This document shows positions 56,323-64,000 of a DNA stretch of 64,000 nucleotides, one piece after another. The stretch is from positions 25,161,751 through 25,225,750 of the forward strand of contig CM068543.1 in assembly GCA_035048495.1 (NCBI GenBank), written 5' to 3'. The stretch comes from Euptelea pleiosperma (taxonomy: Eukaryota; Streptophyta; Magnoliopsida; Ranunculales; Eupteleaceae). Positions within the stretch are counted from its first letter, which is position 1. Each line of letters opens with the position of its first letter. Under the pieces are notes generated by a model. It worked only from the letters and a program-made list of their open reading frames with translations. It searched no databases and was not told the origin of the DNA. Made by a program: the position numbers and the translations under genes.

Positions 56323-56463
56323 ATTTTGTCCAAAAAAGTGTGTTCTATACAATGGAAGAGACTCTTACGTAGAAAAGTGGATAAATAGTGCAGTTGTATA
56401 TAGGAGAGTGTGATAATACTAAAAGGATAATTGCTTAAAATAAGAACTTTTGAACAAATATCA
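56323..56463 (-). repeat. Pyrimidine-rich dispersed family, copy D, 5' end
   Basis: On the minus strand this begins TGATATTTGTTCAAAAGTTC and runs TTGCTT/TTATCC, CACTCTCC and CCACTTTTCTACGTAAGAGTC up to the solo LTR. It matches the first 140 bp of copies A and B. Confidence 0.7.
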
Positions 56464-57215
56464 CAACCCCCAACCAGCATATTGCCAATCCTTGGCAATT
56501 AGTGCGAAAAAATGAGAGTAAAAGGACTGGGCACATGCTGCACACTTTTCTCATTAGCTCAGAGAAAAACTCTATTTTGTCAAATTCATTTGAAGATACA
56601 TAAAAATAGTTACAAGCTAGCAAATAGTCGAAAGATTCTAGTAAAATTACAGATTGATAATCAGGACCCAGAATAATCAGACTCAGCGTGTTTGTGTGCT
56701 CGATAATATAATCATCCCGTAGTGAAGATTTCTAGATTCTCCTCTAAGATTTTATGCCTCGACTTGAAAACTCACTTGTGTGTCACTCAAAAATAAATCA
56801 CTCCAAAATGGTTAAATTGTTTTTCTCTCAAGTGATATGTGAAGAGATAAGTTGAGAAGAATAGACAAATATCTCACATATTCTGTTTTGAAGGGACGAT
56901 ATTAGGAATTCAGAAATCTCATGAATAGAATATCATTTTACTTGGTAACTTTGGATCAAACTCTATAGTTTCTCTTTTCTCCATTCTCCATATTCTATGA
57001 TTGTGCTAGCCTAAAATCAAATAGGGCTTTACTAGGTTGTATTGAAGCTTTGGATAGGTTTAGAAAAATAAGGATACACAAGGATTCAAAATTCTGAGAG
57101 GATATCTCAACTTTTTCTTTGCAACTTGTCCTGAGGGTGTAGCACCATTTTTCTTTTCTTTTTTTTTTCCTCTTTCCTATTTTTCTCTTTTTTTGATATT
57201 TTTTAGACAGCTCAA
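56464..57215. other. Gap, nothing recognised
   Basis: AT-rich non-coding sequence, ending in a T-rich run before the SIRE LTR. The five bases before the LTR (CTCAA, 57211-57215) are half of a target duplication whose mate lies outside the window. Confidence 0.5.
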
Positions 57216-58825
57216 TGTAAGGAATATTTTCATATTCAATTTGGCAAAGATTTCGTTTGACATAAAAACATTCGTGTAACCATTCCTACGAGCACAAGTA
57301 TAGTGTGAAGATGTCATGGTACGCATACTTCACCAACTACGTGAAGACTAAAAGACAGAGACAGCAAGAATCAGACGGTTGATGACAGGAGTCATCTGAG
57401 TAACTACCGATTTGTCAGTAACAATCGTGTACGCTCAATTAGGAAAGTAAATGACTTAGTGGCCATAAGAGTTGATTAAAATAAACAAAATATAATGGTC
57501 AGACTTAGTCATTGGACGGACCCGAGTCAAAGTCAATTTTATTGACTAGTGGGAAAGTCCAATCGATTGGACATAGCCCAATCGATTGGAGACATTGTGT
57601 AATCGATTGGACACTACGAGGCAGAAACATAATTGAGCCCAATCGATTGGAGACTATGGGATAGAAATCTTTGAGTCAAATCGATTGGAGACTCTGATTA
57701 ATCGATTGGAGTTCTCGGGACGGAAAGTTATAAATGTCAAATCGATTGGAGACCTGATTAATCGATTGGTGCCTTCGAGACAGAAATTTATAAATGTCAA
57801 ATCGATTGGAGAATCCTGTGCAATCGATTGGTGCCTTCAGAATAGAAAACTTATTGAGCCCAATCGATTGGACTAAGTGTATAATCGATTGGACTTTGAA
57901 CAAAATCGGTTATATCAGATCCGAAATTTATGGTTCCATTATCCCACGTTCCACACGACTCAGGGTCTTGGTATTCTATAAATATAACCCCTCTATGCCT
58001 TCTCTAAACACACACAGAGACACAGAGTGAATCAATCTTCAAGAGAGAGAAGCTAAGGCTATATTTAGTAGAGTGTCCATTTCGAAGAGCAAGAAGCTTA
58101 TTTTCATTCACATCTTGTGAGCTTATTCTTTTCTCGATCAAAGCCAAGAGCTTGATCTTTACTCAGCCTAGGTTTTCTAATTCTATACTTAACCTAGTAA
58201 GCCTGAGAGTATCAGTGTGACTCAAACACCTTTTGAGTAACTTGGGGTTCAGGGTGTACTGAATCCTTCACCTTCTGCAAAGGCAGGAGTGTTGAGAATT
58301 AAGATCGGAGGAGCCGGTCGAAGGTAGGTTTTGGGTGTTCCAAACTGAACAAGCGGATAAGGCTTCTTGGCTAGAAGGGCACAAGTGGATTCGTGGCGTT
58401 TACTTAGAAGACGTGGATGCATCGGCAGTGGGCCTTGGCTAAGGTTGGATGCTGTATTTGCAACGGTGCTGTATAGGTAACCTTTGTTTCGTTTAACTTT
58501 TCAATTAGTAATATTTTTCGTCTGGACATGGTTCGTGGTTTTTCCTTGGCTCAGGTTTCCACTTAAAAATATCTTGTCTTGTGTGATTGTTTGTCTGTGT
58601 TCCGTATTATATCTTGATTAGATCAAACGACAAAAAGATAATATACCACAGAGGTATATTTGATTTGAGTCGGTCGTAATAATCTTTTTCAAATAACCAA
58701 GGCATGAGATTTTATCCCCATACCATAGACCAGTAAAACTGTATAGGTATATCTAAATTTAAATACCTAATCAACCCCCCCTTCTAGGTATATTAAATTA
58801 AAGAGAACGGACCGGTGGAATTTCA
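57216..58825 (+). repeat. 5' LTR of the second SIRE element (1,610 bp)
   Basis: TGTAAGGAATATTTTC...GGTGGAATTTCA. Twelve AATCGATTGG palindrome sites lie between 57557 and 57895, spaced about 15-45 bp, and the TATA box TCTATAAATATAACCC follows at about 57974. U5 includes TGCAACGGTGCTG and AATCAACCCCCCCTTCTAGG near 58768. Confidence 0.93.
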
Positions 58826-58827
58826 AT

Positions 58828-58839
58828 TAGTATCAGAGC
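58828..58839 (+). other. Primer-binding site, one mismatch
   Basis: TAGTATCAGAGC just after the LTR end, the initiator tRNA-Met complement with G to A at position 2. Confidence 0.8.
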
Positions 58840-58951
58840 AGGTATTTCTAATTAAGGTTTAATCACCTGAATTTAGATTCTTGAGAAACCACTCCATTTT
58901 CATTAATTTGACAAAACGCAAAGAGAATGTGAAAATACATCTAGAACTCCA

Positions 58952-59311
58952 TTGTCCGAAGACTATTTGAATATAGCTTATGAAAAACTATATTTACACA
59001 GTCTGAGATTGACTAAAGAAAATAAAGATCTACTTTTACAAATGGAGAAAATGGATTGTAAAAATTTGTCATTAGAACTAGCAAATATTGAACTCACTGA
59101 TGAAAGGAGACAGTGGAAAGAAGAAAAGAAATTGCTTTTAATGAAAAATAATGTTTTAAAAAAAGAATTTCAAAAGTCCTTGAACAATCATTTGACAAAA
59201 AAGAATGATATTGCTAAATTCAAGAATTTTAATTCTCATCTTTGTTCTCATAAGAATAATGTAAAACCCACATATCCTACAGGAAAATGTATGACAACAA
59301 AATTCAAATAA
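58952..59311 (+). pseudogene. gag: SIRE gag remnant without zinc knuckle
   Basis: Reads SEDYLNIAYEKLYLHSLRLTKENKDLLLQMEK, matching the LYTAYQELYKESLRLTKTNKKL part of the first SIRE gag, then a lysine-rich coiled coil, and stops with TAA at 59309. The CCHC knuckle expected before the KTIWVRK junction is absent, so part of gag was deleted. The start codon is uncertain: an earlier ATG at 58927 runs into TGA at once. Confidence 0.7.
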
Positions 59312-59317
59312 ACTGAA

Positions 59318-62300
59318 TTGGTAAGTCACCATAGTTTTAGGCTAAGTGGGTTATACATGAAATCTAATGAACTAAAGAGAGAAATTTCTAAAATTTCTGA
59401 ATTAAGAAAAACTTTGTTTGATAGTCATGTTGCTAAGAATCAATGGTCCAGAAATGACAAAAGAATGAACAATTCATTTATTCCCAAACAAATGGCAAAA
59501 CCTTTAAAATTTAAGACCATTTGGGTGAGAAAAGATGATCAAAAATGTCTTATGATTCATTCTACTTTTAAAGCTTTGGAAAACAATAAATGGTATCTGG
59601 ACAGTGGTTGTTCTAGACACATGACTGGAGACAAGTCAATGTTTTATTATATTAAGGATCATAAGGATGGTAGTGTTACTTTTGGGGATGGAAGTATGGC
59701 CAAAGTCATTGGTCGGGGAAGTATTCAAGCTCCAGGTATTCCCAAGCTTGATAATGTTCTGTTGAGGGACTTAAAGCCAATCTTCTTAGCATAAGTCAAA
59801 TTTGTGATAATAATCATACAGTTAAATTCACTAGCCAAGGATGTGATGTTATTGATGAATCTGGCAAATGTGTTATGAGAGGTTCAAGAACCTCTGAAAA
59901 CTGTTATATCATTGGTAGAAATCCTAAGATCATCTGTAATTCTGTCAAATTAAATGATTTTGACTTATGGCACCAAAGACTAGGTTACATGAAACAAAAG
60001 GACCTAGTTAAAATCACTAATAAAGAATTAGTGAGAGGTGTGCCCAAATTGCGAAAACCTACAGGCATTATTTGTGAAGCTTGCCAAATTGGTAAACAAA
60101 TAAAAAGCTCACACAAAAAGGGAAATTATTGTGCTACCTCCAAAGTGCTTGATCTGATTTACATAGATCTTATGGATCCATTGAGGATTGAAAGTTTGGG
60201 AGGTAAAAGATACATTCTGGTCATGGTAGATGATTACTCTAGATTGACTTGAATTGCTTTTCTAAGAGAGAAATCAGATTTTTTTGAAGAATGTAAAAAG
60301 ATATGCCAAAAAATTCAGAATGAAAAAGGCTACAGTATAGTAAGGATTCGTACTGATCATGGTGGAGAATTTGAAGATTATCGTCTCACTGAGTACTGTG
60401 ATGCCATTGGCATTAAGCATGAATTTTCTGCACCCATTACACCACAGCAAAATGGAGTGGTGGAAAGAAAGAATAGGGTGATTCAAGAAATGGCCCGGGT
60501 AATGCTTCACAGCAAAAACTTACCTCAAAATTTATGGCAGAAATAGTGAACACTGCTTGCTATACTCTCAAAAGAGTTTATTTGAGACCAGGAACTTTGA
60601 ATACTCCTTATGAAATCTGGTCGAGTAAAAAACCTAATGTCAAATATTTCAAGATTTTTTGGGAGCAAAGGCTACATTCTTAGAGATAGAGAATCTCTGG
60701 GAAAATTTGACAAAAGAGGAGATGAACGAATTTTCTAGGATATTTCACTAATAGTAGAGCTTATCGAGTTCTCAATCAAAGAATTGAAATGATAATAGAG
60801 TCTATTAATGTGGTTATTGATGATTTGAATACTGAAGAAAATTTCTCTCAATATGACAACTGCGATGATATCTGTCAAAGTATTGATGACATTCATGTAA
60901 CTTCATGTTCTAATGATTCTCCTGTTGATAAATCTCCACCCTTGTGGGTTAAGAAAAATCACCCTAGTGTTGACATCATTGGTGAGGCAGGGAGTAGAGT
61001 TCAAACTAGAAGATAGATTGAAAATGTTGTTAATTTTGTGTGTTATACTTCTCAGATTGAACCAAAAAATATTTCTGAAGTTCTTACTGATGAAAATTGG
61101 ATTAGTGCCATGTAGGAGGAACTAAATCAATTTACTAGAAATGATGTTTAGTATTTAGTGCCCAGACCTAAAGATACAAATATTATAGGCACAAAATAGA
61201 TTTTTAAAAATAAATCAGATGAAAATGGAACAGTTGTCAAAAACAAAGCCAGACTTGTAGCTCAAGGCTATACTTAAATTGAAGGCATTGATTTTGATGA
61301 AACTTTAGCTCCTGTTGCTAGATTGGAATCCATTCGTATATTGCTTGTTGTTGCTTGTCATCTTAAATTTAAACTTTTTCTGATAGATGTCAACCCAAAG
61401 GGTTTGAGGATCTAAAATTTCCTGATCAAGTTTATCGTCTCAAAAAGGCATTGTATGGTTTAAAACAAGTCCCTAGAGCTTGGTAAGAGAGATTGACCAC
61501 TTTTCTACTTCATCAAGGTTTTATCAGAGAAGAAGCGGACAAGACCTTATTTATTAAAGTCATTCAGGGAATTTATGTGATTGCTCAAATCTATATTGAT
61601 GATATAGTTTTTGGGTCCACATTTGTTGATCATGCTCACATGTTTTCAGAACAAATGAAAAAAAAATTTGAAATGAGTATGGTTGGTGAGCTGAGTTATT
61701 TTCTGGGTCTTCAAATAAAATAGTTGGATGATGGAATTTTTCAATCCAAATATAGCAAAGACTTAGTTAAGAAATTTGGTATGGAATCAGCTAAACATCA
61801 TCGTACTCCCATGAGTACTACTACAAAGCTGAGCAAAGACACTGAAGGAAAGGATGTTGACCAGACCTTATACAGAAGCATGATAGGAAGTTTACTCTAT
61901 TTCACTGCTAGTCGTCATGATATTTCCTTTAGTGTGGGTGCATGTGCTAGATTTCAAGCTAATCTCAAAGAATCTCATATTCTTGCAGTCAAACGTATCA
62001 TCAGGTATGTTAGTGGAACTGTGGGATATGGTCTCCGGTATTCTTTTGATACTACTGCAGAACTTGCAGGATATTCTAATGCTGACTAGGCTGGAAATGT
62101 TGATGATAGAAAAAGCACCAGTGGTGGGTGTTTTTATGTTGGGAACAGCCTAGTTAGTTGGCAAAGTAAGAAACAGAACTGTATTTCTTTATCTACTGCT
62201 GAAGCCGAGTATATTGCAGTTGGGAGCTGTTGTACTCAACTGTTATAGATGAAGCAGATGTTGACTTTCTATTGGATCAATCAAGAATTGATGACTATAT

Positions 62301-62527
62301 ATTGTGATAATACTAGTTCAATAAATATATCCAAAAATCCTGTTCAACACTCTAGAACTAAACATGACATTCGTCATCATTTTATAAGAGATCTTGTCGA
62401 AGAAAAAATTATCACTTTAGAGCACGTTGTAACTGAAAATCAATTAGCAGATATTTTTACAAAACCTCTTGATGTCGTTAGATTCGAATTTCTTCGTAAA
62501 TCTATCAGTATTAGCCTGATTGATTGA
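59318..62527 (+). pseudogene. pol: SIRE pol: protease, integrase, reverse transcriptase, RNase H
   Basis: Polyprotein that processes itself, copies the element RNA and inserts the DNA. Visible: gag-pol junction KTIWVRKD; protease WYLDSGCSRHMTGD (DSG at 59600-59608); GAG-pre-integrase LWHQRLGYMKQKDL; integrase YIDLMDP, RTDHGGEF (60350-60373) and [34 protein letters not shown] and YIDD (61592-61603); RNase [30 protein letters not shown] and ADIFTKPLD. Breaks: a frameshift near 59790, TGA at 60250, a one-base loss near 60540, gaps around 60660 and 61390, and in-frame stops at 61114, 61150, 61198, 61276, 61484, 61722, 62087 and 62247. Most stops fit Gln or Trp codons changed by one C-to-T or G-to-A transition. 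Confidence 0.9.
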
Positions 62528-63979
62528 TTTTGAAGTTTATATTTTTTTGCTTTCATAATAATTTGTTTGATTATAATTGATTTTGAATAATCTAATTACA
62601 GACTTGTTTTTGAGTTTATCAAAATCATATCATAGTGAGATATATATATTTTTGTGTTTGTAATATTTATTCATTTATACCTTGTCTGTGTCAGTGGTTA
62701 AAATTATCTCTTGCAATCATGGATTTCTCACACTACACACTGATTGATTTTTCTTCATGGATAGATATGATTTCAGTATTATTTCTAGATCTTATTCCAA
62801 GAATGAGGAATAAACCTCTACTAGATATGATTTCAAATTAGTAGTGTTCCTGCCTTCAGTTGATTTCGAAACTACACTATAGTCGACTGTTGGCTTCCTA
62901 ATGAGAGTTATTATATTAAGGAAACAGCTACCTCCATTCAAGTTAGAGTGTATGCCGTCTGTATGGCCCTATTCAAAATTGAAATCTGATTCTCATTTGC
63001 TGCAGAAAAGGGCTACCTATATGGAGAGTGAAAGCTACCTATATTCAAAGTGAATAAAAAGGGTGTAAAAGATAGCCAATTTGCTAGAAAAATTCTTATC
63101 CATCAGCAAATACCCATATACATGAGCGTATGTAAGAACCCTTAATAGCTCTAATGAGGATTTCATATCTGGATACAGGATACCTCTAGAATTTCTAGAA
63201 TTTGATATCTGGAATATTACTGACATTAATTATCCTATCTTGTGTCGATTCTGATTTCAGCATTGTACATTATACTGATTCTCAAGAGCAATGATTTTAT
63301 TATTTTCTTTGACAAAGTATTTTTGATTAAACTGACGAATAAGAATCTCAATATACATATCTTGATCTAGTTGAAATTTTAACTTTCACAAGTTCTGTAT
63401 TTCATGGTAATCTTTGTCAGTATTAATCAAACATGTTTCAATAAAATTTTGTTTTGTTTGCTTCTTAAAAATATTATCTCAACCAATTCATATTCCAGTC
63501 ACTAGTTTCCAAAGCTCAGTTTATGTTTCAAGATCTACTATAATTTGTTTGATTACTATGAATTGATTGGTTATGGATGTATATATTACACTTGTTTATC
63601 ATGATATTCTTAATTGCATGCTTATTATTTGCTTATATTTCTGTACCTTTGTCAATTTGTGACAAAAGAGGGGAGAGAAAATCATAGCGATAAAAATAAG
63701 TGGATGCATGAGATAAGAGGAGAGAAATTTAAGGAGAGAAAAATATTTGATTATTTTTTCAATTTCTCTACTTGTGATGTGCATAATTATACTCACTGTA
63801 TTTTATATAAATTATTAATTGTCGATGATATTACAAGGTATGTATTGTTGGTAGAATGTGCAGGGAACAGATCAAAAGCCATTACACTATATCTGTTCGA
63901 TTATCTCCAAAAGAGTGAGATAGTGAGTGAATCATGTAAAAAGGTGGGATTGTATTTTCTATTTTTTTCTTCTTTATGA
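62528..63979 (+). other. Non-coding 3' tail of the second SIRE element
   Basis: Corresponds to 16600-19155 of the first element without its nested foldback. It contains GGCTACCTATATGG...GTGAAAGCTAC blocks and TTTGTGACAAAAGAGGGGAGAG near 63655, with TAGAATGTGCAGGGAACA near 63850. Open frames such as 63614-63979 are interrupted relative to the first copy and lack an envelope-like signature. Confidence 0.7.
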
Positions 63980-64000
63980 TTAAATGTTTTTTGTCACAGA

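Larger units (their letters stand above)
57216..63979 (+). mobile_element. SIRE/Maximus-type Ty1-copia element, near full length, degenerate
   Basis: 5' LTR, primer-binding site, gag remnant, protease, integrase, reverse transcriptase, RNase H and a 1.4-kb tail are in the Copia order. The tail ends at TTTTTTGTCACAGA, which corresponds to the sequence about 20 bp before the 3' LTR of the first SIRE element (TTTTTATCACGGA then polypurine tract), so the 3' LTR must start just beyond the window. Coding regions carry at least ten stops or frameshifts. Autonomous in layout but dead. Confidence 0.93.

Noticed and set aside
57557..57895. Regular short palindromes as a CRISPR-like array
   Set aside because: This is plant LTR sequence with variable spacing and no unique-length spacers or cas genes; the sites lie in U3 next to a TATA box.
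57216..63979. Endogenous pararetrovirus (caulimovirus) origin of the reverse transcriptase
   Set aside because: Integrase lies before reverse transcriptase, LTRs are present, and the motifs are Ty1-copia; no movement or coat protein.
1..64000. tRNA or rRNA genes
   Set aside because: The only polymerase III-type boxes seen are in the SINE at 5722-5895, and tRNA-like matches are retroelement primer-binding sites. A dedicated tRNA search was not possible.

Overview
This is a plant nuclear genome window, almost certainly from a flowering plant: it is AT-rich, dominated by nested transposable elements, and carries a two-exon cytochrome P450 of the plant CYP71 clan plus intron-bearing fragments of plant housekeeping genes. 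The species cannot be fixed from the sequence alone. There are no bacterial-type operons, no CRISPR array, and I found no rRNA or tRNA gene. The one gene that looks intact is the P450 on the minus strand (25591-28372, 496 codons in two exons). Nearly everything else is mobile DNA or its debris.

Layout. 1-9788: small non-autonomous elements in AT-rich, gene-free DNA: foldback repeats with GCCACGTGGC near both ends, hAT elements with 8-bp duplications, a SINE, a TAA-flanked Harbinger-type MITE, microsatellites and local tandem duplications. 9789-14384: a 5'-truncated L1-type LINE on the minus strand, split by a 626-bp hAT element with a perfect 8-bp target duplication. 14384-20745: a SIRE/Maximus-type Ty1-copia element that has lost the start of its 5' LTR and all of pol, and contains a 681-bp Mutator-type foldback with a perfect 9-bp duplication. 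20746-25320: repeat debris, including a SIRE tail and a Copia reverse-transcriptase/RNase H remnant. 25321-28450: the P450, its TATA box and a MITE-filled intron. 28451-36677: foldback repeats, a 1.4-kb Harbinger-type element, CACTA-type remnants and a SIRE-related solo LTR.

37335-44563 and 52005-56463 hold copies of an unclassified pyrimidine-rich repeat family whose 5' end is TGATATT. Between them, 44564-51997 is a 7.4-kb composite with 1.55-kb terminal inverted repeats. It has captured nine exons of a ureidoglycolate hydrolase gene and one exon of GDP-mannose pyrophosphorylase, the latter present twice head-to-head as a ready-made hairpin. A solo SIRE LTR with a perfect 5-bp duplication sits at 54722-56322. 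From 57216 to the window end lies a second SIRE element with recognisable gag, protease, integrase, reverse transcriptase and RNase H, all broken by nonsense codons. The window stops just before its 3' LTR.

Most worth a second look: the array of 12-13 copies of the palindrome TCCAATCGATTGGA just upstream of the TATA box in every SIRE LTR here; the transposon-captured gene fragments and the GDP-mannose pyrophosphorylase inverted repeat, which could be a small-RNA source; and the GC-AG intron of the P450. I did not find a clearly new enzymatic or defence system.
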